From a virus: a stretch of DNA of 27,545 nt. The notes beneath the pieces are model-generated. The model saw only the letters and a list, made by a program, of their open reading frames with translations. It did not search any database and had not been told where the DNA came from. The stretch is taken from positions 1 through 27,545 of the IMG/VR virus record IMGVR_UViG_3300031857_019776; one strand, given 5' to 3'. Below, piece after piece: positions 1 to 7,884 of the stretch (position 1 is its first letter; each line of letters starts with the position of its first letter). A program made the position numbers and the translations under genes.

Positions 1-544
1 CATTCATAAGTGGGTTATCTTGGTTTGGTGTTGACATAACTTTTAGTTTATCACCTTTTGTTAGTATCAACCACACCCATCCTGAACCAAATCTTTCTTG
101 AGCAAATTCTTCAAAAACAGTTTTAAATTCTCTATAACTTCCAAAATCTTTCTTAATTTTTTCTAAAATATCACCTTGTATTTTTTGTTTTTTAGGTGAC
201 AACATTTTCCAAAATAATGCATGATTGAAAGCTCCACCCGCATTATTTCGTATAGTTTCGTCGTACTTACTAATTGATTTAATGATTTCTTCTAACTCTA
301 AATCTCCGTAGTCTTTTTGAGAAAGTGCCTTGTTTAATTTTTTAACATACCCTTTGTAATGTTTATTATAATGGGTTGACATCGTTTCTGAATCAATAAA
401 GTTTTTTAATGCAGAATATGAGTAAGGTAATTCTTCAATACCTATACGTTTCATCTCATTCAAAATAAATTGTTGATTTACTTTAAATTCCTCTTTTAGA
501 AGTTGTTCGTTAATTAGATTGATTCTATCTTCAATCTTTTTCAT
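1..544 (-). CDS. sod: Fe/Mn-family superoxide dismutase (3' end outside window)
   Basis: Translating the minus strand from the ATG at 544-542 gives 181 codons with no stop up to the window edge, so the C-terminus is missing. The family converts superoxide to oxygen and hydrogen peroxide with a mononuclear Fe or Mn. Visible hallmarks are LPYSYSALKNFID, then THYNKHYKGYV with the first metal-ligand His, then NNAGGAFNHALFWKMLSP with the second ligand His (FNHALFW), then FGSGWVWL and STPNQDNPLM. The remaining ligands, expected in a DVWEHAYY-type motif, lie beyond the edge. About 40 charged residues precede the LPY motif, where bacterial enzymes usually have only a few, so this copy has an N-terminal extension. 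It lies 38 nt downstream of the SNF2 gene on the same strand and has a TATTTAT box 23 nt before its ATG. The family call is firm. Catalytic competence and metal preference cannot be judged from the truncated copy. Confidence 0.9.
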   Translation of the reverse strand, partial: MKKIEDRINLINEQLLKEEFKVNQQFILNEMKRIGIEELPYSYSALKNFIDSETMSTHYNKHYKGYVKKLNKALSQKDYGDLELEEIIKSISKYDETIRNNAGGAFNHALFWKMLSPKKQKIQGDILEKIKKDFGSYREFKTVFEEFAQERFGSGWVWLILTKGDKLKVMSTPNQDNPLMN

Positions 545-560
545 ATTGTATTATTTAATA

Positions 561-567
561 ATAAATA
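561..567 (-). promoter_or_regulatory. TATTTAT box upstream of superoxide dismutase gene
   Basis: The minus strand reads GGTTATTTATTATT here, 23 nt before the ATG at 544. The same heptamer occurs upstream of many plus-strand structural genes, so it may be a phage promoter element. Its role is inferred. Confidence 0.4.
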
Positions 568-582
568 ACCTGAAAGTTTGAA

Positions 583-2355
583 TTATCTTAAGTTATTAAT
601 TTTATTCATGATTTCTTCAACAATATCCCCTGAATTAAGGTTATCACCCATAACAGTTGCAATGTTTTGTTTTTTGTTATTAATCATGTCGTATATGATT
701 CCTTCTATTGTGTTTTCAAATATTGGGTAGTAAACTGATACTGAATTCTTTTGACCGTAACGATATGCTCTATCTTCAGCTTGTGATAAGTCACCTGGTA
801 CAAATGAAAGGTCATTTATAATAACCGCTTCAGCGGCGGTAAGAGTAATACCTACACCTGCTGCTTTAATATTACCAACAAACACTTTAATTTTATCATT
901 TTCTTGGAATTGGTCAACCGCATATTGTCTTTGAGGTTTTGTACAACTACCATCTAAATAAACCGCTTGTTTACCAAAGTGGTCTTTGATTTTATTTAAA
1001 GTTTCAGTGAAATTTGTAAAGATAATTACTTTTTTATCTTGGTCTAAAATATTTTGGGCAAGTTCTATTGTACTATTAACCTTTTCATCTGAGATAACTT
1101 GTCTCACTTTCATAAGTTTTGAAAATTGTACAGTTAATGATGATGATTCTTCTTTTTTATTATCGTACCAATTGTAATACTCACCCATCAAACCTTCATA
1201 TAATCTTGACTTCAATCTCAAATAAACGGGTGTAATGATTTTATCAGGTAAATCCAAGACATCTTCTTTTAATCTTCTCAAAACTTGTCTTGATGTTCTA
1301 TCTCTTAATTCTTCTAAATTAGATGCTCCTGTAACATTCCAAACTTTTCTATTTCCAGCTTTAAACTGATATCCTTGACAATATCTTATAGCATATGCCA
1401 TCCAATTTTGAGCAACAGGACTTTCAATTAAACTTAACAAATTAAAATAATTCATTGGTCTTGAAGTCATCGGAGTTCCCGTTAATAACCACAATCTATC
1501 AACCTTTTTTGAGAAATTATTAACTAATTTTGTTCTCTGAGCTTGTCCGTTTTGAACATAATGTGCCTCATCAATAATGATTAGGTCGGGATTGAATTGA
1601 TTAATTAAAGAGGTTTCTTTTTCTTTTAAATCGTAAAAATTCTTAAGAATATCATAGTTAACAATTACAAAATCGTGGTCTATTGAGAAGTTTTTACCCT
1701 CAGCAATATAAACACTTTTGTCAGTATAATTTTTAATCTCTCTTTCCCAATTTATTTTAAGTGATGCGGGACAAATGATTAGAATTTTCTTTGAACCCGT
1801 CTCTAATGATGCAATAATTGTTGAGGTAGTTTTACCAAGACCCATATCATCCGCCAAAATAAATCTTTTACTACCAACAAGTTTTTCAATCGCTTCTTTT
1901 TGGTGGTCTAACGGAGGTCTATGGGAATATTTTGAATAATCTATTGTTACCTTCTCAACAACATGAGTTTTAATTAACGCTCCCTTTGGTAACCAAAAAT
2001 CATGAATCTCTTCAGATTCAAATAGTTTACCCCAAATATGATAAGATTTCTCTTTTTCGGCTAATAATTTCTCAACCCAAACATTTTTAGGTATTTCAGT
2101 ATAAAGTTTTTCGTCGGCAATCTTCTTTGAGAAATAAGGGTCTAAATCAACCCATTTTTTGGCGACTTTTGGTTGTTTATCGTGGAAATTTATAATATAA
2201 TCTGATTGAGAACGTGTTAAATAAAACTTTTTACTTTTTTGAAGGTTCTTTTTTAATTTCAGAATATAATTATTTGCACCATCATAGCTTTCAAGAATTG
2301 ATAATGCTCTTGTTTCAACAGTATTTGGGATATTTGGAGTTGGTAAAAGTTCCAA
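583..2355 (-). CDS. SNF2-family DNA-dependent ATPase/helicase (SMARCAL1/HARP-like core)
   Basis: A 590-residue superfamily 2 translocase. All core motifs are present. Motif I is ADDMGLGKTT (about residues 168-177). Motif II is IIIDEAH (259-265). Motif III is LLTGTPM (290-296). The C-terminal RecA lobe has VIIFTNFTETL, GVGITLTAAEAVI and motif VI QAEDRAYRYGQ. The compact two-lobe form with an N-terminal region of about 145 residues resembles SMARCAL1/HARP-like proteins, which remodel branched or annealed DNA. In a phage this suggests replication-fork or recombination work like that of T4 UvsW, which is an inference. The start is unusual. No ATG precedes Walker A and an in-frame TAA lies just upstream, which makes TTG at 2355-2353 the most likely start. 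The gene diverges from the neck gene across a 47-nt gap and is followed by the dismutase gene. Confidence 0.9.
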   Translation of the reverse strand: MELLPTPNIPNTVETRALSILESYDGANNYILKLKKNLQKSKKFYLTRSQSDYIINFHDKQPKVAKKWVDLDPYFSKKIADEKLYTEIPKNVWVEKLLAEKEKSYHIWGKLFESEEIHDFWLPKGALIKTHVVEKVTIDYSKYSHRPPLDHQKEAIEKLVGSKRFILADDMGLGKTTSTIIASLETGSKKILIICPASLKINWEREIKNYTDKSVYIAEGKNFSIDHDFVIVNYDILKNFYDLKEKETSLINQFNPDLIIIDEAHYVQNGQAQRTKLVNNFSKKVDRLWLLTGTPMTSRPMNYFNLLSLIESPVAQNWMAYAIRYCQGYQFKAGNRKVWNVTGASNLEELRDRTSRQVLRRLKEDVLDLPDKIITPVYLRLKSRLYEGLMGEYYNWYDNKKEESSSLTVQFSKLMKVRQVISDEKVNSTIELAQNILDQDKKVIIFTNFTETLNKIKDHFGKQAVYLDGSCTKPQRQYAVDQFQENDKIKVFVGNIKAAGVGITLTAAEAVIINDLSFVPGDLSQAEDRAYRYGQKNSVSVYYPIFENTIEGIIYDMINNKKQNIATVMGDNLNSGDIVEEIMNKINNLR

Positions 2356-2391
2356 TGTACACTTTTAAATAAAAAATAATCAATTAATTAA

Positions 2392-2398
2392 TATTTAT
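2392..2398 (+). promoter_or_regulatory. TATTTAT box before neck-like gene
   Basis: AATATTTATCAAT lies 4 nt upstream of the ATG at 2403, inside the 47-nt divergent gap shared with the SNF2 gene. The distance is shorter than at other sites. If it is a -10 element the transcript would be nearly leaderless, so this copy is less certain. Confidence 0.3.
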
Positions 2399-2402
2399 CA
2401 AT

Positions 2403-2918
2403 ATGTCAGAGAATAAAGTTCCAATAACAAGATTAGGTAAATTTTTTGGAGAAGAAGATTTCGGTTTGGATATCTCAATAGGTTCCGAATGGTTGGAGGG
2501 TGATATGAATTTCACATTAGTCCTTTATCGTGTTGATAGAACTAAAACCAAAACTGATGATGTATATGGAGAGACTTTAGTAGATGGTATTAAGTTTTTA
2601 CCACCTATTGAGTTCAAAGGATATGTTAAAATAATAGCACCTGAAAACAAATATTTAGGTACTTCAAAATTAGACCAAGTAGAACCTGGTAATCTAACTG
2701 TTGGTGTATACCAACGTCAATTAGATGAATTGGGTATTGATATTAATTATGGTGACTACATTGGTTATTATGAAACAGAAAGTAGAGTAAGATACTATGT
2801 TGTTAATAATGATGGTCGTGTTACATCTGATAATAAACACACTTATGCTGGATATAAACCATTTTATAGGTCAATTATCGCATCTGCAGTTATGAATAAT
2901 GAATTTAGAGGATTATAA
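2403..2918 (+). CDS. Putative neck / head-tail connector protein (gp14-like)
   Basis: A 171-residue, beta-strand-rich, acidic protein without signal peptide or membrane segment. Its C-terminal part (about residues 115-165) has a GDYIGYYETESRVRYYVV strand pair and then YAGYKPFYRSIIASA. This resembles the pattern of neck or head-closure proteins, in which a loop gating the DNA channel is followed by conserved aromatic and Arg residues. Position supports this: it sits 3 nt before the gp15-like tail terminator, the place held by gp13/gp14 in T4-like genomes. T4 gp14 is longer (256 aa) and overall similarity is not obvious by eye. The assignment therefore rests mainly on gene order. It could also be another small virion connector subunit. 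It starts the plus-strand structural operon. Confidence 0.5.
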   Translation: MSENKVPITRLGKFFGEEDFGLDISIGSEWLEGDMNFTLVLYRVDRTKTKTDDVYGETLVDGIKFLPPIEFKGYVKIIAPENKYLGTSKLDQVEPGNLTVGVYQRQLDELGIDINYGDYIGYYETESRVRYYVVNNDGRVTSDNKHTYAGYKPFYRSIIASAVMNNEFRGL

Positions 2919-2921
2919 TTT

Positions 2922-3959
2922 ATGCCATTACCAAAAAAAATTAAACCTTTTTTACCTTTAACTGAACCTAAAACTTTATTACCAAGAAGGTATGAGTTAT
3001 TAGAAAAAATTAATAAAGAAGGTACTTACTTACCCAAATCTATTTTACATGCTGATTTGGATAGAGGATTTTTAGATTTTGTAAAAGATGAGTTGAAAAC
3101 AGTTGTTAATGGTAAGGTTATTCCAACAGTTGATATAATTGTAACAACTCAAAATTGGTCACAATTTGTAGAAACTTGGGATTTTCAAAATTTAGATAAA
3201 AATGTTGAGCCTCCTCTTATTACAACAGTTCGAAATCAAGATGTTAAACTTGGTAATTCACCGTCTATAATTTATAATATTCCAAATAGAAGACTTTATT
3301 TTTACGCTCAGGTTCCGACATGGGATGGTCAAAGAAATGGTTATGATGTTTATAAAATTCCTCAACCTGTTCCTGTTGATATTACTTTTACAGTAAAAAT
3401 TATTTGTAATAGAATGAGAGAATTAAATGCGTTTAATAAAGTAGTATTAGAAAAATTCTCTTCTCGACAAGCATATCAAGTTATCAAAGGTCATTATATT
3501 CCAATAGTGATGAATAATATTAGTAATGAATCAGAATTATCTATTGAAAAAAGAAATTATTATATTCAAACATATGAATTTACAATGTTAGGATTTTTAA
3601 TAGATGAGGATGAGTTTGAGGTATCTCCAGCAATAAATAGAGTATTACAAGTTGTTGAGTTAGATGAAAAAGTTTCTAGAAAACAGAAAAAAAATAATAG
3701 TAACCCATCAAGTACAACTTTGGATGTGTTATTTCTTGTTGGTAATAGTGTTATTTCACAATTATTTGATTATACCGTTAACCTTAATTTAGGTGACACA
3801 TTCAATGTCGAACATTTTCAAGTTTATATAAATAATTTATACTACGGTGAAGATATTAGTCAAATACAAGTTAATACAGGAGATGTTGTTAGAATCACTA
3901 TAACAAAAAACGACGATAGTTTAGAATCAAAAATTCAATTCAACAACCTACTTATTTAA
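2922..3959 (+). CDS. 15: Tail terminator / sheath-stabiliser protein (T4 gp15-like)
   Basis: A 345-residue protein. T4 gp15 caps the finished tube and sheath and forms the docking surface for the neck. Shared layout includes VIPTVDIIVTTQNWSQF near residues 65-82, a central PVPVDITFTVKIICNRMREL segment matching the gp15 strand-helix in which paired strands precede the 'F..Y.DDM' helix, and then YYIQTYEFTMLGFLIDEDEF, matching gp15 'RRIEWSLTFEVNGWMYPP'. It is longer than T4 gp15 (272 aa) because of about 100 C-terminal residues after a Lys/Asn-rich linker near 250-262. That extra part is beta-rich and has no recognised family. It follows the neck-like gene by 3 nt and its stop overlaps the end of the convergent small gene by 4 nt. 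Confidence is good for the central domain and low for the C-terminal domain. Confidence 0.75.
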   Translation: MPLPKKIKPFLPLTEPKTLLPRRYELLEKINKEGTYLPKSILHADLDRGFLDFVKDELKTVVNGKVIPTVDIIVTTQNWSQFVETWDFQNLDKNVEPPLITTVRNQDVKLGNSPSIIYNIPNRRLYFYAQVPTWDGQRNGYDVYKIPQPVPVDITFTVKIICNRMRELNAFNKVVLEKFSSRQAYQVIKGHYIPIVMNNISNESELSIEKRNYYIQTYEFTMLGFLIDEDEFEVSPAINRVLQVVELDEKVSRKQKKNNSNPSSTTLDVLFLVGNSVISQLFDYTVNLNLGDTFNVEHFQVYINNLYYGEDISQIQVNTGDVVRITITKNDDSLESKIQFNNLLI

Positions 3960-4120
3960 TTCTCACCGTAAATATCTTTTTTCGGTTTACAGTTATCCAC
4001 AATTAGTTTTTCTAAAAATCTATACATGACAATCCCCTTGTCATCACAATACTTTTTAAGTATATCGTGTGTCTCAATTGATATTTTAAGATTTTTTATT
4101 TTTTTGATATTATCTGACAT
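3956..4120 (-). CDS. 54-aa ribbon-helix-helix (Arc/CopG-like) DNA-binding protein
   Basis: A short minus-strand gene running from ATG 4120-4118 to TAA 3958-3956. The protein starts MSDNIKKIKNLKISIET, and the strand LKISIET is followed by helix HDILKKYCDDKG and helix MYRFLEKLIVDNC. This strand-helix-helix order, size and basic N-terminus fit the MetJ/Arc/CopG ribbon-helix-helix fold, in which two chains form one beta-ribbon that reads DNA. It is antisense to the tail genes and sits between the gp15-like and sheath genes, the place of the terminase genes 16 and 17 in T4. Its stop codon overlaps the gp15-like stop. Its leader carries a hairpin and an inverted repeat, so autoregulation or control of the neighbouring sheath promoter is plausible. 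That is inference. Target and function are unknown. Confidence 0.7.
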   Translation of the reverse strand: MSDNIKKIKNLKISIETHDILKKYCDDKGIVMYRFLEKLIVDNCKPKKDIYGEN

Positions 4121-4131
4121 ATTAGAAAATA

Positions 4132-4149
4132 GGCAGAAAATAATCTGCC
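4132..4149. promoter_or_regulatory. Hairpin GGCAGA-6-TCTGCC in RHH gene leader
   Basis: A perfect 6-bp inverted repeat with a 6-nt loop lies 11-29 nt upstream of the RHH start on the minus strand, in the 120-nt gap between the RHH and sheath genes. It lacks a following T-run on either strand, so it is not a standard intrinsic terminator. It is GC-rich against its surroundings and is a good candidate for an operator or an mRNA leader structure. Confidence 0.5.
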
Positions 4150-4155
4150 CAATTT

Positions 4156-4162
4156 ATAAATA
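4156..4162 (-). promoter_or_regulatory. TATTTAT box upstream of RHH gene (also reads TATAAATA on + strand)
   Basis: The minus strand reads GTATTTATAAAT, 42 nt before the RHH ATG. The same bases read on the plus strand give TATAAATA (4155-4162), the T4 late-promoter consensus, 79 nt before the sheath gene. Either gene or both could be served. The bases alone do not decide. Confidence 0.4.
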
Positions 4163-4175
4163 CATTGTATAATGT
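4162..4175. promoter_or_regulatory. Inverted repeat ACATT-4-AATGT
   Basis: Palindromic half-sites ACATT and AATGT separated by 4 bp overlap the TATTTAT box and a minus-strand TTGACA (4178-4173). Short palindromes beside a promoter are the usual operator form for ribbon-helix-helix dimers. An RHH gene starts 42 nt away, so this is a candidate autoregulatory operator. Confidence 0.35.
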
Positions 4176-4199
4176 CAAGTATTTTGTTTTTTTTTCAAA

Positions 4200-4206
4200 T
4201 ATTTAT
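4200..4206 (+). promoter_or_regulatory. TATTTAT box upstream of tail sheath gene
   Basis: CAAATATTTATCTATAAAA lies 41 nt before the sheath ATG and is preceded by a long T-run. It is a putative late-promoter element of the recurrent type. Confidence 0.4.
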
Positions 4207-4240
4207 CTATAAAATAAATTAACTAATAAAAAATCTAGTA

Positions 4241-7200
4241 ATGGCATCTAACAGTAAAGTTTTTGTATCTCCAGGTGTTTACACATCTGAAGTAGACTTA
4301 AGTTTTGTTTCACAAAGTGTGGGTGTGACAACTTTAGGTATAGTAGGGGAAACTCTAAAAGGTCCAGCTTTTGAACCAATTTTCATCACAAGTTTTGATG
4401 AATTCTCTACTTACTTTGGTGGTACATCTCCTGAAAAGTTTGTGAATACACAAATCCCAAAATATGAAGCTGCGTATATCGCAAAATCATATTTACAACA
4501 ATCAAATCAATTATTTGTAACTAGAGTTTTAGGGTTATCAGGATATGACGCAGGACCATCTTGGTCTATTTATACTGTTGCGAATGTTGACCCAACAACT
4601 ATAGGATTCAAATGTATTAACGCAGAACCTGCTTCACCTGAAACAGATTGTGAACCAATTTGTTTGGAATATGAAACAATTCCTTACATTTTTGATTTTA
4701 CAGGTTGTACATCAGGAATTAATAGTATTTCATATACTTCTTCTTTACCTGATATTATACAATCGAAATTAACAACTCCATTTGAGTTATTCAACGGAAA
4801 TATATCAAGTATTGATTCAAATATTAAAAATCAAATTAATCAAGTAATTTTAAATAACTCATTAGTTAATACTTCTGTTTATTTTTATGGGGTGATTGAA
4901 GGTAACGATTATGATGGTTTGATTTCATCATACGGTACTACTGATTTAACAAATGTGTATGGTGTTGATGATGTAAGTTCGTCAACGGCTGATTTATCAG
5001 ACCCTAACAATGACCCATGGTTTTACTCATTATTTAATAATGTAGGTAATTCTGTTTATACAGGTTCATCATTCTATTCAACAATTGTTGATTTCGTAAC
5101 AACTTCAACTTCATCAAATTGTGCATCTTTTATAAACTATAGTGTTAGTGGTGTAACAGGTGGTATTAATTACAATACAAATACAATTAACGTTGTATTA
5201 CCATACGCAACTTTCTCAGCAGCGACATTAACAAATGTAATTAGTGATTTTAGTGCATGTACTACAGATATAACTGTTAGTTCAGTACCACAACAAAGTG
5301 GTGTGACTGTTAATGATTTTTCAAGTGGTTGTTTAACATATGTTTTAACATCTGAAGATTCTACAGTTATATCTAACTGGACAGTTTGTGTAACAATTGA
5401 GAATCCATGTAATCCAGCAACTGCAGGTAACACAGGTTCACAAAATGTTGGAAATATTGTAACATGTTATAGTGGTAGTGTAATGGGTACAATTTATGTG
5501 TATTCAGGAACTGCTTATACTGATTTTGACGATTTAGTAGTTGCGACTCTACGTTCAAGAGGTGTTGCAAATTATAATACTGATGACGGGGCAGTGTATG
5601 AAGTGTCAGGTTTATCTGATGTTCAAATGGTTTGTACAGGTCCTTATAGTGGAATTAGTACTAATCCATACGCAACATTTGGTATTAACATTACAGGTAA
5701 GACAGGTACTCAATATTTCTTTGAAACATCATTTACAAACTCTGACCCAAAATATATTTCTAAAGTATTTGGTTCTTCAAATTTTGGTAAACCTAAATCA
5801 ATTGTACCATTGTTTGTTGAAGAAAGATATCAAAATTTGTTAAATTATGGATACAAGAAAGGATATGTTAGAGGATTAAATTGTGAATTCATTTCTTTAC
5901 CTAATGCAAGACAAGGGGTTGATTCAACAACAATTGCTTGGTATTTAGAACAATATCAGTCACCAAGTTCTCCTTGGGTTGTTTCTGAGTTAAGAGGTAA
6001 TAAAGTTTACAACTTATTTAAATTCACAACAATTGCGGACGGTGATTCAGCGAATATTGAAGTTAAAATTTCAATCGCTAACATGTCGTTTAATAATGGT
6101 ACTTTTGACGTATTAGTTAGAGATTTCTTTGACACAGATGCAAATCCTGTTGTTTTAGAAAAATTCACTAATTGTAGCATGAATCCAACAGAAAATAACT
6201 TCATAGCTCAAAAAATTGGTACTGTTAACGGTGAATATCAATTAAACTCAAAATATGTAATGATAACTATGAACGAAGATGCACCAATAGATGCACTTCC
6301 TTGTGGTTTTGAGGGTTATTTAACAAGACAATACGCCGGAGCTAAATCACCATTCCCAATTTACAAAACTAAATATGACTATCCTGGTGAAGTTGTTTAT
6401 GACCAACCATTTGGTACTTCAACAGGAGCAAATGACGCAAATACAAGTCCTGGAGATAATGTTAGAAGAACTTATTTAGGTATTTCAGATACTATTGGTT
6501 ATGATGTTGATTTCTATAGTTATAAAGGAAAACAATTACCATTAGATATTTGTAATGATACTACAGGTGATGATTGGGCTTATTTTACCAGAGGTTATCA
6601 CATGGATATAAACGCTCAATCTATCTTAATACCTGCAGGATTTGCGACTGGAGGACAACCAGCGTTCTACGTTGGAGCATCTCCATTTACTAGTGACCCT
6701 GAATCGGCAGATAACCAATATTATAGATTATTTGCACGTAAATTCTCTCTTCTTTGTAATGGTGGATTTGATGGATGGGATATATATAGAGATTATAGAA
6801 CAAACCTTGATAGATTTGTTTTAGGTAAATCAGGTTATTTAAAAGGAGCTTGTACATCTATAAAATATCCTAACGCCTCAGGATGGGGAGCATTTAAACA
6901 AATTACTGTTGGAAACAATAGTACGGATTGGGCAAATACTGATTATTACGCATATTTGTTAGGACAACAAACTTTCGCTAATCCTGAATCTGTTAATATA
7001 AATGTGTTTGTTACACCTGGTATTGATTATATTAATAACTCAAACTTGGTTGAAGAAGCTATTGATATGATTGAGTATAACAGAGCTGACTCATTGTATA
7101 TTTGTACAACTCCTGACTACAATCTGTTTACAACAACAACTTCAGACCCCGCTGAAATAATTTACCCAACTGAAGCGGTTGATAGTTTAGATAATACTGG

Positions 7201-7828
7201 TATTGATTCTAACTACACCGCAACTTACTATCCTTGGGTACTTACAAGAGATTCGGTTAATAATACACAAATTTATATTCCAGCAACTGCTGAGGTATGT
7301 AGAAATTTAGCATTAACTGATAACATTGCTTATCCTTGGTTCGCAACCGCTGGTTATACTCGTGGTATAGTAAACGCGATTAAAGCTCGTAAAAAACTAA
7401 CCCAAGAGGATAGAGATACTCTTTATAAAGGAAGAATTAACCCAATTGCAACTTTCTCAGACGTAGGAACTGTAATTTGGGGTAATAAAACTCTTCAAGT
7501 TAAAGAATCCGCTCTTGATAGAATCAATGTAAGAAGATTGTTATTACAAGCTCGTAAGTTGATTTCGGCAGTTTCTGTGAGATTGTTGTTTGAACAAAAC
7601 GATTCTAAGGTAAGACAAGATTTCTTAAATGCGGTTAATCCAATATTAGACGCTATCAGAAGAGATAGAGGTTTATATGATTTCCGTGTAACTGTTTCTT
7701 CAGACACTTCTGATTTAGATAGAAATCAAATGACAGGTAAAATTTATATCAAACCAACTAAATCTTTAGAATTCATTGATATTACGTTCTACATTACTCC
7801 AACAGGAGCATCATTCGAAAATATCTAA
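4241..7828 (+). CDS. 18: Contractile tail sheath protein (T4 gp18-like, enlarged)
   Basis: A 1195-residue sheath subunit. The sheath contracts to drive the tube through the envelope. The N-terminus (VSPGVYTSEVD, then GIVGETLKGPAFEPIFI and FGG) matches the gp18 N-terminal domain. The C-terminus matches the conserved inner domain: WFATAGYTRGIV, FEQNDSKVRQDFLNAVNPIL, DRGLYDFRVT, then MTGKIYIKPTKSLEFIDI. T4 gp18 has 659 residues. Much of the extra length lies between about residues 120 and 500, a Ser/Thr/Asn-rich, beta-rich stretch with about 11 cysteines, unlike the flanks. It is probably one or more surface-exposed domains on the outside of the tail. The gene has its own leader with a TATTTAT box and ends in a strong terminator. 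The family call is firm. The function of the inserted domains is unknown. Confidence 0.95.
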   Translation: MASNSKVFVSPGVYTSEVDLSFVSQSVGVTTLGIVGETLKGPAFEPIFITSFDEFSTYFGGTSPEKFVNTQIPKYEAAYIAKSYLQQSNQLFVTRVLGLSGYDAGPSWSIYTVANVDPTTIGFKCINAEPASPETDCEPICLEYETIPYIFDFTGCTSGINSISYTSSLPDIIQSKLTTPFELFNGNISSIDSNIKNQINQVILNNSLVNTSVYFYGVIEGNDYDGLISSYGTTDLTNVYGVDDVSSSTADLSDPNNDPWFYSLFNNVGNSVYTGSSFYSTIVDFVTTSTSSNCASFINYSVSGVTGGINYNTNTINVVLPYATFSAATLTNVISDFSACTTDITVSSVPQQSGVTVNDFSSGCLTYVLTSEDSTVISNWTVCVTIENPCNPATAGNTGSQNVGNIVTCYSGSVMGTIYVYSGTAYTDFDDLVVATLRSRGVANYNTDDGAVYEVSGLSDVQMVCTGPYSGISTNPYATFGINITGKTGTQYFFETSFTNSDPKYISKVFGSSNFGKPKSIVPLFVEERYQNLLNYGYKKGYVRGLNCEFISLPNARQGVDSTTIAWYLEQYQSPSSPWVVSELRGNKVYNLFKFTTIADGDSANIEVKISIANMSFNNGTFDVLVRDFFDTDANPVVLEKFTNCSMNPTENNFIAQKIGTVNGEYQLNSKYVMITMNEDAPIDALPCGFEGYLTRQYAGAKSPFPIYKTKYDYPGEVVYDQPFGTSTGANDANTSPGDNVRRTYLGISDTIGYDVDFYSYKGKQLPLDICNDTTGDDWAYFTRGYHMDINAQSILIPAGFATGGQPAFYVGASPFTSDPESADNQYYRLFARKFSLLCNGGFDGWDIYRDYRTNLDRFVLGKSGYLKGACTSIKYPNASGWGAFKQITVGNNSTDWANTDYYAYLLGQQTFANPESVNINVFVTPGIDYINNSNLVEEAIDMIEYNRADSLYICTTPDYNLFTTTTSDPAEIIYPTEAVDSLDNTGIDSNYTATYYPWVLTRDSVNNTQIYIPATAEVCRNLALTDNIAYPWFATAGYTRGIVNAIKARKKLTQEDRDTLYKGRINPIATFSDVGTVIWGNKTLQVKESALDRINVRRLLLQARKLISAVSVRLLFEQNDSKVRQDFLNAVNPILDAIRRDRGLYDFRVTVSSDTSDLDRNQMTGKIYIKPTKSLEFIDITFYITPTGASFENI

Positions 7829-7841
7829 TAAATTTACTAAT

Positions 7842-7872
7842 AAAACAAACCGGGTAAAACCGGTTTGTTTTT
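7842..7872 (+). terminator. Intrinsic terminator after tail sheath gene
   Basis: A perfect stem of 11-12 bp, AAACAAACCGG paired with CCGGTTTGTTT, with loop GTAAAA and a terminal T-run. It ends 12 nt before the ATG of the HAD gene, so that gene must rely on read-through or on a promoter inside the hairpin region. Confidence 0.85.
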
Positions 7873-7884
7873 ATATTTAATATT

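Noticed and set aside
986-1177. 63-aa plus-strand frame within the SNF2 gene
   Set aside because: It is antisense to conserved helicase sequence and has no family features.
4132-4149. Hairpin considered as an intrinsic terminator for the tail operon or the RHH gene
   Set aside because: No T-run follows on either strand and it lies in the RHH leader, not at a gene end. A control element is more likely.
5170-5843. Three overlapping small frames on both strands inside the sheath gene
   Set aside because: They coincide with the sheath reading frame and have biased, low-complexity content. No leader or terminator supports them.
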